A model generated the notes under the pieces. It was given only the letters and a program-made list of their open reading frames with translations. It searched no databases and was not told the DNA's origin. Below, in pieces: positions 1 to 9,748 of a DNA stretch of 60,799 bases (position 1 is its first letter; each line of letters opens with the position of its first letter). Position numbers and translations under genes: made by a program. This DNA is from Hoylesella buccalis ATCC 35310 (GTDB lineage Bacteria; Bacteroidota; Bacteroidia; Bacteroidales; Bacteroidaceae): assembly GCF_000177075.1 (NCBI RefSeq), contig NZ_ADEG01000041.1, positions 1-60,799 of the forward strand, read 5' to 3'.

Positions 1-114
1 ATAACATCAAGGGAGCATCCGTACTTTTCCACACAAAAAAATGCAATCTTTTAGGTTCATGATTAATTTTGAACTTGCTGGTTGGATAAATTGAAAAAAC
101 TTTTATTGAATTTT

Positions 115-147
115 CTTGAATTAATCTGCAAGAATTCATTATATTTG
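115..147 (+). promoter_or_regulatory. Bacteroidetes-type promoter of lplA
   Basis: A TATATTTG box at 140-147 matches the Bacteroidetes -7 element TAnnTTTG. A CTTG at 115-118 lies 21 bases upstream as a weaker -33 element. The predicted transcript start is near 154, leaving a short leader before the ATG at 179. The motif is seen; use of the promoter is inferred. Confidence 0.55.
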
Positions 148-178
148 CATGCAGAAATAACTAATCCTAAACAATCAA

Positions 179-1153
179 ATGGTCTACGTCGAAGTATCAG
201 AACCTAACAGACTCACCAGCTTCTACCTGGCGATGGAAGAATATATCGCACGACATATCGACAGTACGGAGGATTGTTTCTTCATGTGGCAAGTGCCGCC
301 AACGGTGATGTTTGGACGTAACCAACTCATCAATAATGAAGTAAACACCGAGTATTGTCAGGAAAAAGGCATCCACCTCATCAGACGAAAAAGCGGAGGT
401 GGCTGCATCTACGTTGACGAGGGCTGCATTCTGTTCTCCTGCATCACACACGACGACCAGGTGAACATGGTATTCGCCCAATACATCAAGCGCGTGGTAG
501 ACATGCTTCAGGCCATGGGGGTAGATGCCCACTCGGGTGGACGCAACGACATTCTCATTGGCGATAAAAAGGTGTCTGGCAACGCATTCTATCATGTACC
601 GGGGCGAAGCATCGTTCATGGCACCATGCTCTACGACACCAATATACAAAACATGGTGGCCAGCATAACGCCCAGCCAAGAAAAACTCATCAGCAAAGGG
701 GTGCAGAGCATTCGCCAGCACATCGCTCTGCTCAAGGATCACACCACGCTTACTCTCGAAGAGGTTAAACGTTTTGCACGCCAAAACCTCTGCTCATCGA
801 CAATTACCCTGACAGCCGATGACGTGAAGGGTATCGAGGAGATTGAACAAGACTACCTGTCGGACGATTTTACATACGGCAACAATCCCCGTTACTCCAT
901 CGTTCACAAAAAACGGATTGAAGGCGTTGGCGAACTGGAGGTGCGACTTGAACTGAAAAACAATGTCATCAAAGAGGCCAACATCATGGGCGATTACTTC
1001 CTGACGGGCGACCTGGACAACGGCATCCTTAAGAAGCTGCGCCATGTGCCTTACAACGCACAGGCCATAGACAACGCCCTGCCCGACCGTTTGGACGACA
1101 TCATCAGAAATCTGAAGAAGCAACAGTTGGTTGATTTGATATTGGCTGAATGA
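179..1153 (+). CDS. lplA: Lipoate-protein ligase A
   Basis: Activates lipoate with ATP and transfers it to lysines of lipoyl domains in the cytoplasm. The 324 residues show the RRKSGGG motif at residues 69-75 and the GDKKVSG motif around residue 131, whose lysine contacts lipoyl-AMP in LplA enzymes. The C-terminal third (about 240-324) matches the LplA accessory domain in position and length. It lies 94 bases upstream of gcvT, and GcvH is the only lipoyl-domain protein in the window, so GcvH is the likely substrate. An octanoyl-transferase-like role is possible but the two-domain length favours LplA. Confidence 0.9.
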   Translation: MVYVEVSEPNRLTSFYLAMEEYIARHIDSTEDCFFMWQVPPTVMFGRNQLINNEVNTEYCQEKGIHLIRRKSGGGCIYVDEGCILFSCITHDDQVNMVFAQYIKRVVDMLQAMGVDAHSGGRNDILIGDKKVSGNAFYHVPGRSIVHGTMLYDTNIQNMVASITPSQEKLISKGVQSIRQHIALLKDHTTLTLEEVKRFARQNLCSSTITLTADDVKGIEEIEQDYLSDDFTYGNNPRYSIVHKKRIEGVGELEVRLELKNNVIKEANIMGDYFLTGDLDNGILKKLRHVPYNAQAIDNALPDRLDDIIRNLKKQQLVDLILAE

Positions 1154-1247
1154 AAACTGCCATGCAACCATCCTGACTTGACACCAACAACAAACTGCTA
1201 AGAAATGAAAACAAAATACGAAAAATCTACACTTAAACATCAAAAAC

Positions 1248-2342
1248 ATGGAAAATAAAAAAACTTGTTTGTATGACAAACACGTGGCATTGGGTGCGCA
1301 GATGCAACCCTTTGCAGGATTTGAGATGCCCATACTGTACTCGTCCATCATCGAAGAACATCAGGCGGTACGCCAACACTGTGGCGTTTTTGACGTATCA
1401 CACATGGGCGAGGCTTACATAACAGGCGCAGATGCCGAACGATATGTCAACCACATCTTCACCAACGATGTGGCAGGTGCACCCATCAATCAGGTATTTT
1501 ATGGCATGATGCTCTATCCTGACGGTGGAACGGTGGACGACCTGTTGGTTTACAAGATGGGTGAAAACGAGTTTTTCCTCGTCTTCAACGCTGCCAACAT
1601 CGATAAGGATGTGGCCTGGATGCGCGAAAACGCCGAGGGTTTTGATGTAACCATTGACCACTGCTCTGACTATTATGGACAGCTGGCCGTGCAAGGACCC
1701 GAGGCTGAAGCCGTGATGAAAGAGGTGTTGCACCTGGATTGCAAAGACCTACAGTTCTATACAGCGAAAACAGTAGATGTTGACGGCGAGAATGTTATCA
1801 TCAGTCGTACGGGCTACACGGGCGAGGACGGATTTGAAATCTACGGCTCTCACGCGTACATTATTAATACATGGGATGCCTTGATGGCAAGCAAGCGGTG
1901 CGTACCCTGTGGCCTTGGCTGTCGCGACACCCTGCGCTTCGAAGTGGGATTGCCGCTTTACGGCAACGAACTGTCTGCAGAGATTTCGCCTGTCATGGCT
2001 GGTTTGAGCATGTTCTGCAAACTGGATAAGGAAGAATTCATCGGCAAAGAGGCCATTGTGAAGCAGAAAGAAGAAGGCGTCAAACAAAGAGTAATCGGTC
2101 TGGAGCTGCAAGAAAAGGCCATCCCTCGTCATGGCTATGCCGTTCTGAGGGATGGAAAACAGGTCGGAGTGATAACCACTGGCTACCATGCCATCAGCGT
2201 GGATAAGAGTGTGGCCTTCGCTCTGGTGAACAAGCCTGATGCAAAATTAGGTACTGAACTGGAAATACAGATTCGCAAAAAGACATTTAAGTGTGTGGTC
2301 GTGAAGAAGAGATTCTACGACAAACATTATAAGAAAGACTGA
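1248..2342 (+). CDS. gcvT: Aminomethyltransferase (glycine cleavage T protein)
   Basis: Transfers the methylene group from aminomethyl-lipoyl-GcvH to tetrahydrofolate, releasing ammonia. The 364 residues match the family length. The N-terminal LYDKHVALGAQMQPFAGFEMP region and the GYTGEDGFEIYG motif of the folate-binding domain are present, followed by a C-terminal barrel with the PRHGY and VGVITTG stretches. The ATG at 1248 follows an A-rich leader usual for Bacteroidetes. It is first in the gcv run and is probably co-transcribed with gcvH 165 bases downstream. Confidence 0.96.
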   Translation: MENKKTCLYDKHVALGAQMQPFAGFEMPILYSSIIEEHQAVRQHCGVFDVSHMGEAYITGADAERYVNHIFTNDVAGAPINQVFYGMMLYPDGGTVDDLLVYKMGENEFFLVFNAANIDKDVAWMRENAEGFDVTIDHCSDYYGQLAVQGPEAEAVMKEVLHLDCKDLQFYTAKTVDVDGENVIISRTGYTGEDGFEIYGSHAYIINTWDALMASKRCVPCGLGCRDTLRFEVGLPLYGNELSAEISPVMAGLSMFCKLDKEEFIGKEAIVKQKEEGVKQRVIGLELQEKAIPRHGYAVLRDGKQVGVITTGYHAISVDKSVAFALVNKPDAKLGTELEIQIRKKTFKCVVVKKRFYDKHYKKD

Positions 2343-2507
2343 CATGGCTGTGGATTTCTCCCAACGGTGTTTTCCATCAACAGGACAAGTCCGAAGAGTA
2401 TGGAAGCCTGTCACCGTTTCCCAAATCGCTTTTTTCAACGATGAGGGAATGAACGGAGAACACAGTTAAGCAATTATAAAGTATAACATTAATTAATATA
2501 ACATATT

Positions 2508-2888
2508 ATGGCAAAAGTGATTGAAGGACTCTATTACAGTGAGTCACATGAGTTTGTAAAAGTAGAAGGCAACATCGCCAGCATCGGTATTACCGATTAT
2601 GCACAACAGGCATTGGGCAACATCGTTTATGTGGATTTACCAGACGTTGACGATGAGTTAGAAGCAGGCGACGATTTTGGTGCCGTTGAGAGCGTCAAGG
2701 CTGCCAGTGACCTCAGCACTCCCGTGAGTGGAACGGTCGTAGAGGTGAATGAGGCTTTGGAAGACACACCAGAGTTGATTAACCAAGATGCTTTCGGTGC
2801 ATGGATTATCAAGGTAGAACTGTCAGATACCAGTGAGCTGGACAACCTGATGGATGCCAAGAAATACGAAGAATTCTGTAACAAATAA
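2508..2888 (+). CDS. gcvH: Glycine cleavage H protein (lipoyl carrier)
   Basis: Lipoylated shuttle protein that carries the aminomethyl group between GcvP, GcvT and Lpd. At 126 residues it is typical for the family. The lipoyl-attachment lysine is K64 within [12 protein letters not shown], followed by the STPVSG turn. The gene ends five bases before the gcvPA start, so the two are almost certainly translated from one mRNA. The leader (2461-2507) is AT-rich with no clear Shine-Dalgarno, as expected in this phylum. Confidence 0.97.
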   Translation: MAKVIEGLYYSESHEFVKVEGNIASIGITDYAQQALGNIVYVDLPDVDDELEAGDDFGAVESVKAASDLSTPVSGTVVEVNEALEDTPELINQDAFGAWIIKVELSDTSELDNLMDAKKYEEFCNK

Positions 2889-2893
2889 ATACA

Positions 2894-4210
2894 ATGACTT
2901 ACAAGTTTTTTCCACATACGGAAGAGGATGTAGCTCAGATGTTGGAGAAGATTGGCGTCAAGTCGCTCGATGATCTTTATCAAGAGATTCCGGAAGAAGT
3001 GCGGTTCAAGGGAGAATACAAGCTGCCGGAAGCAAAGAGCGAACTTGAGATTCGTCAGTTCTTCAATGAGCTGGGCGCCAAAAACAAGCAACTGACCTGC
3101 TTTGCCGGCGCCGGCGTTTACGATAAGTACTTCCCTTCGGCAGTGCCTTATCTGGTAGAACGTTCTGAATTTCTAACCAGTTATACACCTTATCAAGCCG
3201 AGATTTCACAAGGCACCCTGCATTACATCTTCGAGTTTCAAAGTATGATGGCCGAACTCACCGGTATGGAAGTGTCTAATGCTTCCATGTACGATGGTGC
3301 TACAGCCACAGCCGAGGCTGTCTTGATGGCAAAGGCCAACAACAAGAAAGCCAACAGAGTGTTGATTTCTGAGACGGTGGATCCTAAAATCCTGGCCGTT
3401 GTCAAGACTTATGCTCACTATCAGAACATAGAAATTGACCTAATTCCGCAGAAAGAGGGTGTCACCGACCAACAACAGCTGCAACAGAAGCTGTCGGAAG
3501 GCGGCGTGGCAGGCGTGGTGGTTCAGTATCCCAACTACTATGGCATCGTAGAAGATTACACTGGCGTGGCCGACCTATGTCATGAGCAGAAAGCATTGTT
3601 CATCATGAACAGTAATCCGGCAGACCTCGCTTTGTTGAAGACACCAGCTGAATTGGGAGCAGACATCGCCGTTGGCGAAGGTCAATCATTGGGCATCCCG
3701 ATGAATTGGGGCGGCCCCTATGTGGGTTACATGTGCTGTACCACGAAAATGATGCGCAAGATGCCGGGACGAATCGTCGGCAAAACCGTCGATGAGGATG
3801 GCCAACGCGTGTTTGTATTGACCCTTCAGGCTCGCGAACAACACATCAGAAGAGAGAAAGCTACATCGAACATCTGTTCCAATCAGTCGCTCATGGCGCT
3901 TTGGGTGACCATTTACCTGTCACTGATGGGTAAGGAAGGTCTGAAAGAAGTAGCCCAACTGTCGTACGACGGCGCTCACTATCTGTGCGAAGAACTGGTG
4001 AAGACAGGCCATTTCTCATTGGCTTTCGACCAGCCTTTCTTCAATGAATTCTGCGTACGGTATGATGGTGACATCAAACAACTGCAACAACGACTGATAG
4101 ACAACGGCATCTTCGGAGGCATACAGGTTGGAGACGACCTGCTCATGCTGGCTGTCACCGAGAAGAGAACCAAGGATGAAATAGACAAACTAATAGAACT
4201 TGTGTCATGA
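2894..4210 (+). CDS. gcvPA: Glycine dehydrogenase (decarboxylating) subunit 1
   Basis: N-terminal half of the P protein, which decarboxylates glycine with pyridoxal phosphate and passes the aminomethyl group to GcvH. The 438 residues begin with the family's PHTEEDVAQML helix and contain CFAGAGVYDKYFPSAVP and the glycine-rich GIPMNWGGPYVGYM stretch. The PLP lysine is in the partner subunit GcvPB. The organism therefore has the split P protein rather than the single chain of about 950 residues. The stop overlaps the gcvPB start by four bases (ATGA), a sign of coupled translation of an alpha2beta2 enzyme. Confidence 0.96.
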   Translation: MTYKFFPHTEEDVAQMLEKIGVKSLDDLYQEIPEEVRFKGEYKLPEAKSELEIRQFFNELGAKNKQLTCFAGAGVYDKYFPSAVPYLVERSEFLTSYTPYQAEISQGTLHYIFEFQSMMAELTGMEVSNASMYDGATATAEAVLMAKANNKKANRVLISETVDPKILAVVKTYAHYQNIEIDLIPQKEGVTDQQQLQQKLSEGGVAGVVVQYPNYYGIVEDYTGVADLCHEQKALFIMNSNPADLALLKTPAELGADIAVGEGQSLGIPMNWGGPYVGYMCCTTKMMRKMPGRIVGKTVDEDGQRVFVLTLQAREQHIRREKATSNICSNQSLMALWVTIYLSLMGKEGLKEVAQLSYDGAHYLCEELVKTGHFSLAFDQPFFNEFCVRYDGDIKQLQQRLIDNGIFGGIQVGDDLLMLAVTEKRTKDEIDKLIELVS

Positions 4211-5649
4211 ATCATAAACTATATAGCAATCTGATATTTGAGTTGTCGCATCCGGGACGACGTGGGTACAGTCTGCCCAAGAATCAATTTGGCCACCATG
4301 AAATACCCGCCGAACTGAAAAGGACAGCCGATGCCGAGCTTCCGGAGTGTGATGAGATGACCGTGGTGCGCCATTACACCAATCACAGTGGGAACAATTT
4401 CGGCGTTGACAACGGTTTTTATCCTTTGGGATCGTGTACGATGAAATACAATCCGCCCATCAACGAGGAGATTGCCGCACACCCTGCCTTCGCTAATCTG
4501 CATCCCCTTCAACCGGCTGAGACGGTGAAAGGTGCCGAGGAAGTGTATGAAAACCTGCAACAGTCATTATCTGAGCTGACAGGTTTGTCACGTTTCACCC
4601 TGAATCCTTGTGCCGGTGCACATGGTGAGTTGACGGGGTTGATGATCATCAAGGCCTATCATGAGAGTCGTAACGACCATCAGAGAACCAAGGTCATCGT
4701 GCCCGACTCTGCTCATGGCACCAACCCTGCTTCGGCTGCCGTATGCGGATTGAATGTGGTAGAGGTGAAGAGTACACCCGATGGACTGGTAGATGTTGAG
4801 CACCTCAAGACCCTTTTGGGTGACGACATCGCAGGCATGATGATGACAAACCCCAACACACTTGGACTATTCGAGGTGCATATCCCCGAGATTACCAAAC
4901 TCATCCACGACTGTGGTGGTTTGATGTATTACGACGGAGCGAATCTCAATCCGCTCTTGGGCGAATGTAGACCAGGCGACATGGGCTTCGATGTGATGCA
5001 CATCAACCTGCACAAAACCTTCTCTACGCCCCATGGTGGAGGTGGACCAGGTTCGGGTCCGGTTGGCGTTTGTGAGAAATTGGTGGATTTTTTACCCACC
5101 AACAACTGCAAGGCGAAAGGCCATACAGGCACAGCCATCACCATTCATCCTTATCATGGTCATTTTGCAACCTACCTGAGAGCCTATACTTACATTCTCT
5201 CTCTGGGTAGGGAAAACGTAAAGAAGGTAGGTCCATACGCGACGCTGAATGCCAACTACATCATGAATAGCTTGAAAGATGTGTACGAACTGCCTATTGA
5301 CAAGGTCTGCAAGCACGAGTTTGTTTTCGATGGATTGAAAGATAAGAGCACGGGAGTCACCACAATGGACGTAGCCAAACGCCTGTTAGATTACGGTTTC
5401 CACGCTCCAACCATCTATTTCCCACTGCTTTTCCACGAAGCAATGATGATAGAGCCAACCGAAAGCGAAAGCAAAGACACCATTGATGGTTTCATTGATG
5501 TGATGCGCAAGATAGCAGAGGAAGCGAAGACCAACCCTGATATCGTTAAGGGCGCACCACACGAAACACCTGTCAAGCGTGTGAATGATGTGGAAGCAGC
5601 TAAACATCCGATACTCACCTATCAACAGCTCATCCATGACAACAACTGA
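4207..5649 (+). CDS. gcvPB: Glycine dehydrogenase (decarboxylating) subunit 2
   Basis: PLP-binding half of the split P protein. The 480 residues include LGSCTMKYNP (residues 74-83), PDSAHGTNPASA (166-177) and NLHKTFSTPHGGGGPG, where K270 is expected to form the Schiff base with PLP. The ATG overlaps the gcvPA stop and the 3' end overlaps lpdA, so translation of the three genes is probably coupled. Nothing is truncated. Its arrangement with gcvT, gcvH and lpdA makes a complete glycine cleavage operon. Confidence 0.97.
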   Translation: MNHKLYSNLIFELSHPGRRGYSLPKNQFGHHEIPAELKRTADAELPECDEMTVVRHYTNHSGNNFGVDNGFYPLGSCTMKYNPPINEEIAAHPAFANLHPLQPAETVKGAEEVYENLQQSLSELTGLSRFTLNPCAGAHGELTGLMIIKAYHESRNDHQRTKVIVPDSAHGTNPASAAVCGLNVVEVKSTPDGLVDVEHLKTLLGDDIAGMMMTNPNTLGLFEVHIPEITKLIHDCGGLMYYDGANLNPLLGECRPGDMGFDVMHINLHKTFSTPHGGGGPGSGPVGVCEKLVDFLPTNNCKAKGHTGTAITIHPYHGHFATYLRAYTYILSLGRENVKKVGPYATLNANYIMNSLKDVYELPIDKVCKHEFVFDGLKDKSTGVTTMDVAKRLLDYGFHAPTIYFPLLFHEAMMIEPTESESKDTIDGFIDVMRKIAEEAKTNPDIVKGAPHETPVKRVNDVEAAKHPILTYQQLIHDNN

Positions 5650-6940
5650 TCTCATCATCATCGGCAGCGGCCCCGGAGGTTACCGGGCTGCCGATTATGC
5701 CGCTAAAAACGGCCTCCAAGTTCTGGTTTTTGAAGAACTGGAGGTCGGTGGCACATGTCTCAACAGTGGTTGCATACCGACAAAGTGTTTAGCGCACGAT
5801 GCCTCGAAAGAGTCCATACCAGCGTTTGAGTTGGTGATGGAACGCAAGCAACAGACCATTCAGCAGTTGAGAGAGGGCGTGCAGACTCTACTTTCACAGC
5901 CCAACATCACACTGGTGCGGGGCAAAACCGTTTTCAAAGACCGCCATACGGTGGTTGCCAACGGTGAAGAATACCAGGCAAAGCACATCATCATCGCCAC
6001 TGGATCACACGCAAAGATGCCACCTATTGAGGGATTGGTGTATCAACAGGGAGGAGAATCGAATGTTGTAACATCGACAGAACTGTTGAACATCGACCAC
6101 GTTCCTGAGAAACTGTGCATCGTAGGCGCTGGGGTCATCGGGATGGAATTTGCTTCTGCATTCGCCAGTTTCGGCAGTAAGGTGACCGTCGTGGAGTTCA
6201 TGAAAGAATGTTTGCCAACGCTCGACAGCGACATTGCCAAGCGTTTGCGTAAGTGCATGGAGAAGAAAGGCATTGAATTCTACCTGCAAGCTGGCGTGAA
6301 GTGCATTCATGAAGGTAAAGTGACCTTTGAGCGGAAAGGCAAAGAACTGACCGTAGAGGCCGATACCATCCTCATTGCAACAGGTCGTGCGGCCAACATG
6401 GATTCACTAAATCTGGACGCTATGGGCATTTCCTACGACAAAAAGGGCATTTTGGTCGATGACAACATGGAAACTTCCATCAACGGCATTTATGCCATCG
6501 GCGACACAAACGCCCGTCAGATGCTTGCCCATGCTGCGACTTTCCAAGGCTTCAGGGCTGTGAACCACATCCTTGGCAAGAGCGACAATATTCGTTTCGA
6601 CATCATGCCTGCTGCCGTGTTCACCCATCCGGAGGCTGCTTCAGTGGGCAAGACCGAAGACGCTTGTAAGGCCGGAGAACTAAATTATACGGTTCGAAAA
6701 GGCTACTACCGCGCCAATGGCCGCGCCCTGTCGATGGAAGAGCCTGAAGGTATGGCGAAACTGATTGTTGACGAACAGAACAAAATCATTGGTTGCCACA
6801 TCTACGGTGCCCATGCCGCTGAATTGGTGCAAGAGATTTCGGCACTGATGAACATGGACATCACGCTCGACCGACTGAAGGACATCATCCACACTCACCC
6901 CACTTTGGGTGAGATTTTACAGGACATGGCCATCGGTTAG
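5636..6940 (+). CDS. lpdA: Dihydrolipoyl dehydrogenase (L protein)
   Basis: FAD-dependent disulfide oxidoreductase that reoxidises dihydrolipoyl-GcvH and makes NADH. The start chosen is ATG 5636 because the FAD-binding sheet begins immediately (MTTTDLIIIGSGPGG). An upstream in-frame ATG at 5585 would add 17 residues deep inside gcvPB. The redox cysteines are C41 and C46 in GGTCLNSGCIPTK. A second dinucleotide motif (IVGAGVIGMEFAS), the GDTNA FAD motif and the C-terminal HTHPTLGE with the His-Glu dyad are all seen. It overlaps gcvPB by 14 bases and is the last gene of the gcv operon. Confidence 0.95.
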   Translation: MTTTDLIIIGSGPGGYRAADYAAKNGLQVLVFEELEVGGTCLNSGCIPTKCLAHDASKESIPAFELVMERKQQTIQQLREGVQTLLSQPNITLVRGKTVFKDRHTVVANGEEYQAKHIIIATGSHAKMPPIEGLVYQQGGESNVVTSTELLNIDHVPEKLCIVGAGVIGMEFASAFASFGSKVTVVEFMKECLPTLDSDIAKRLRKCMEKKGIEFYLQAGVKCIHEGKVTFERKGKELTVEADTILIATGRAANMDSLNLDAMGISYDKKGILVDDNMETSINGIYAIGDTNARQMLAHAATFQGFRAVNHILGKSDNIRFDIMPAAVFTHPEAASVGKTEDACKAGELNYTVRKGYYRANGRALSMEEPEGMAKLIVDEQNKIIGCHIYGAHAAELVQEISALMNMDITLDRLKDIIHTHPTLGEILQDMAIG

Positions 6941-7084
6941 GAAGGATGCGGCAGCCTTCAAGGGCCCATCAATCCAACAATAGGAGGAGTAAGACAAGAT
7001 TGGAGTTATCGGGTGCATTTCGTGCACCATGGAGCTTGAGCCAGGGTTGATATTCAACCAAAGCGCAAGGTCCAAATACTTCAA

Positions 7085-7118
7085 TTTGTCTTGCTCCTTT
7101 ATTTTTAACTATACTTTG
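7085..7118 (+). promoter_or_regulatory. Possible promoter of htpG
   Basis: TTTG at 7085-7088 is followed by 21 bases and TATACTTTG at 7110-7118, one base longer inside than TAnnTTTG. A second TTATTTG lies at 7124-7130. No CIRCE-type inverted repeat was seen here, so heat control, if any, would be through a sigma factor or another regulator. Confidence 0.4.
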
Positions 7119-7168
7119 GCACATTATTTGCATTAATGTTATTGGAAAAATAATTAACATATCATTAT

Positions 7169-9223
7169 ATGCAAAAAGGTAACATCGGGGTTACGACAGA
7201 AAACATATTCCCCGTCATTAAAAAATTTCTGTATTCAGATCACGAAATATTCTTACGCGAACTTGTCAGCAATGCTGTAGACGCCACACAAAAGCTCAAG
7301 ACGCTGACCAAACAAGGCGACTTCAAGGGCGAAGAGGGCGACTTGACCATTCGTATCAAGCTCGACAAAGAGCAAGGAACGCTGACTATCAGCGATCGAG
7401 GCATTGGTATGAACGCTGAGGAGATAGACAAATACATCAACCAGATTGCGTTCTCTGGCGTGAACGACTTCATGGAGAAGTACAAAGATAACGCCAATGC
7501 CATCATTGGACACTTCGGTCTGGGCTTCTACTCTGCGTTCATGGTCAGCAAGAAAGTAGAAATCATCACGAAAAGCTATCGCGATGGCGAGCAAGCTGTC
7601 AAATGGAGCTGCGACGGAAGCCCGGAATTTACCATTGAGAACGTTGAGAAGTCCGACCGAGGCAGCGACATCGTGCTCTACATAGATGACGATTGCAAGG
7701 AATTTCTTGAGAAGTCGCGCATCGAAAACTTGCTGAACAAGTACTGTAAGTTCCTTCCCGTACCCATCGCCTTTGGCAAAAAGACCAAGTGGGAAGATGG
7801 AAAACAGGTGGATACCGAGGAAGACAATCTCATCAACGACACCGAACCGCTTTGGACAAAGACACCGTCTACGCTGAAAGATGAAGATTATAAGAAATTT
7901 TACCAGAACCTCTACCCCATGCAGGACGAGCCTTTGTTCTGGATACACCTCAACGTTGACTATCCGTTCAACCTCACCGGCATTCTCTACTTCCCACGAG
8001 TAAAGTCGAACATCGAATTGCAGCCAAACAAAATACAACTCTACAGCAATCAGGTATATGTCACCGATCAGGTAGAAGGCATCGTTCCGCAATTCCTCAC
8101 GCTGCTCCATGGCGTCATCGACTCACCGGACATCCCGTTGAACGTGAGCCGAAGTTATCTGCAAAGTGATGCGAACGTGAAAAAGATTTCCACCTACATC
8201 ACCAAGAAAGTGGCCGACCGCTTGCAGGCTATCTTCAAGGAAAACCGCAAGGACTATGAGGATAAATGGAATGACCTCAAAATCTTCATCAACTACGGAA
8301 TGCTCACACAGGAAGATTTCTATGAGCGTGCGAAAGACTTCGCATTGTTCAAGGATGTTGATGGGAAGTTCTTCACATACGATGAGTACAAGACCTTGAT
8401 TAAGGATGAGCAAACAGATAAGGACGGACAACTGATTTATCTTTACGCCACCGACAAGGATGAGCAGTACTCATTCATCGAGTCTGCCAAGGCTAAGGGG
8501 TATAATGTTTTGCTGTTCGACGGACAATTGGATGTGGCCACCGTATCCATGTATGAACAAAAATTCGAGAAATGCCGATTCACACGTGTGGATGGCGACA
8601 TCATCGACCGTCTGATTGTGAAGGAGGATGCCAAACAAAACAAACTGTCGAGCGAGGAAAGCGACAATCTGTCACAAGTATTCAAGTCGCAAATGCCAAA
8701 GATGGTCCAGGTTGAGTTCAACGTAGAAGTTCAGCCTTTGGGTGAAACAGCATCTCCGTTGGTCATCACACAGAGCGAGTACATGCGTCGTATGAAGGAC
8801 ATGAGCAAGTTCCAGGCTGGCATGGCCTTCTATGGTAGCATGCCCGACATGTACACCTTGGTGCTGAACAGCGACCACCGACTCATTCAGGACGTTCTTG
8901 CCAAGAGCAACAAGGCAACCGAAGCAGAGCTGAAACCGATACTCAGTGAGATAAAAGGTCAGGAAGCTCGCTTGGCCGCACTGCACCAGAGTCAAGACAA
9001 GAAGAAGCCGGAAGAGGTGACGCAAGAAGAAAAAGACGACTTGCAGAACACAGAAAAAGCCCTCAAGGAGCAGAAAGAGAAGAAAACGGCCGTCATCGCC
9101 AAGGCTGCCAAGGACAACCAAGTGGTGCATCAACTCATCGACCTTGGCCTGCTGCAGAATGGCATGCTCAAGGGAGCATCACTCGACGCCTTCCTCAAAC
9201 GCAGTGTTGATTTGATTAAATAG
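7169..9223 (+). CDS. htpG: Molecular chaperone HtpG (Hsp90)
   Basis: Cytoplasmic ATP-dependent Hsp90 chaperone. The N-terminal GHKL ATPase motifs are clear: ELVSNAVDATQKL with the Mg-binding Asn, ISDRGIGMN and IGHFGLGFYSAFMV. The middle domain has the conserved VSRSYLQSD stretch. At 684 residues it is longer than the E. coli protein (624); much of the excess is a charged Lys/Glu-rich segment at about residues 605-655 before the C-terminal dimerisation part. It is monocistronic, with a terminator 50 bases downstream. Confidence 0.96.
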   Translation: MQKGNIGVTTENIFPVIKKFLYSDHEIFLRELVSNAVDATQKLKTLTKQGDFKGEEGDLTIRIKLDKEQGTLTISDRGIGMNAEEIDKYINQIAFSGVNDFMEKYKDNANAIIGHFGLGFYSAFMVSKKVEIITKSYRDGEQAVKWSCDGSPEFTIENVEKSDRGSDIVLYIDDDCKEFLEKSRIENLLNKYCKFLPVPIAFGKKTKWEDGKQVDTEEDNLINDTEPLWTKTPSTLKDEDYKKFYQNLYPMQDEPLFWIHLNVDYPFNLTGILYFPRVKSNIELQPNKIQLYSNQVYVTDQVEGIVPQFLTLLHGVIDSPDIPLNVSRSYLQSDANVKKISTYITKKVADRLQAIFKENRKDYEDKWNDLKIFINYGMLTQEDFYERAKDFALFKDVDGKFFTYDEYKTLIKDEQTDKDGQLIYLYATDKDEQYSFIESAKAKGYNVLLFDGQLDVATVSMYEQKFEKCRFTRVDGDIIDRLIVKEDAKQNKLSSEESDNLSQVFKSQMPKMVQVEFNVEVQPLGETASPLVITQSEYMRRMKDMSKFQAGMAFYGSMPDMYTLVLNSDHRLIQDVLAKSNKATEAELKPILSEIKGQEARLAALHQSQDKKKPEEVTQEEKDDLQNTEKALKEQKEKKTAVIAKAAKDNQVVHQLIDLGLLQNGMLKGASLDAFLKRSVDLIK

Positions 9224-9273
9224 ACGGTCATCAATACGGAAGAAGTAAGATTTATAAACCCAAGTCAAATAAG

Positions 9274-9302
9274 ACGCCATCCTCTACGGGTGGCGTTTTT
9301 AT
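9274..9302 (+). terminator. Rho-independent terminator of htpG
   Basis: ACGCCATCC (9274-9282) pairs with GGGTGGCGT (9288-9296), with one G-T wobble, around a five-base loop. The right arm runs directly into a T-rich tail. Confidence 0.9.
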
Positions 9303-9406
9303 TTGTACGAGCAAGTAGACGAAAAGTGAAGCCAGACAGCATCCATCCCACCAGCTGACATTTTGCACCTATTTTCACGAAAGTTCTAAAAAAAATCAGA
9401 AAAAGA

Positions 9407-9438
9407 TTTGGCGGTTACATAAAAACCTTTTACCTTTG
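9407..9438 (+). promoter_or_regulatory. Bacteroidetes promoter of the tRNA-Arg gene
   Basis: TTTG at 9407-9410, then 20 bases, then TACCTTTG at 9431-9438, an exact match to the TTTG/TAnnTTTG pattern. It lies about 30 bases upstream of the tRNA 5' end. Confidence 0.75.
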
Positions 9439-9469
9439 CACTCGCAATCACAAAAAGAGAATTGCTAAC

Positions 9470-9543
9470 GGCTCCCTAGCTCAACTGAATAGAGCATCTG
9501 ACTACGGATCAGAAGGTTGTGGGTTTGAATCCCGCGGGAGTCA
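9470..9543 (+). tRNA. tRNA-Arg (anticodon ACG)
   Basis: A 74-base cloverleaf. The acceptor is GGCTCCC with GGGAGTC (one G-T pair), the D stem AGCTC/GAGC, the anticodon stem TCTGA/TCAGA enclosing CTACGGA (anticodon ACG), and the T arm GTGGG-TTTGAAT-CCCGC. The discriminator base is A and CCA is not encoded. The A34 would be edited to inosine by a TadA enzyme to read CGN codons. It stands alone, with its own promoter and terminator. Confidence 0.95.
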
Positions 9544-9548
9544 CACAG

Positions 9549-9577
9549 AAGGATGGTCTTGAAGGCCATCCTTTTTT
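9549..9577 (+). terminator. Terminator of the tRNA-Arg transcript
   Basis: AAGGATGG at 9549-9556 pairs with CCATCCTT at 9566-9573, with further pairing inside. The right arm is followed by a run of T that ends at 9577. It begins six bases after the tRNA 3' end. Confidence 0.85.
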
Positions 9578-9594
9578 CATTTTTCCTACTTTTA

Positions 9595-9748
9595 GTCAAA
9601 GTGCTTGGAATTTAAACCGATTTTAGAAAAAAGACAATGTCATTGAGTTTGAAGACCAAGGTCATTGAGTTTGAAGACCAAAGTCATTGAGTTTGAAGAC
9701 CAAAGTCATTGAGTTTAACTACCAAAGTCATTGACATTGAAGGCTAAA
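9595..9748. repeat. 22-bp tandem repeat array A
   Basis: Five direct repeats of exactly 22 bp start at 9639, 9661, 9683, 9705 and 9727. The shared core is GTCATTGAGTTTGAAGACC followed by AAA. Units 1-3 are nearly identical, while units 4 and 5 drift. Two more degenerate units in the same 22-bp register lie upstream (9595 and 9617). The array is intergenic, between the tRNA-Arg terminator and the ExbB promoter. Stops in all tested frames and a unit not divisible by three make it non-coding. It matches array B at 42510-42685 in 18 of 22 positions. Confidence 0.93.

Noticed and set aside
1154..1247. Glycine riboswitch before gcvT
   Set aside because: The gap is only 94 bases and shows no paired aptamer structure; upstream sequence is the lplA gene.
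7253..8110. 285-residue ORF opposite htpG
   Set aside because: Antisense shadow of the conserved htpG gene; no independent signal.
9639..9748. CRISPR array
   Set aside because: The 22-bp units are directly adjacent with no unique spacers, and no cas gene is near. Same for 42510-42685.
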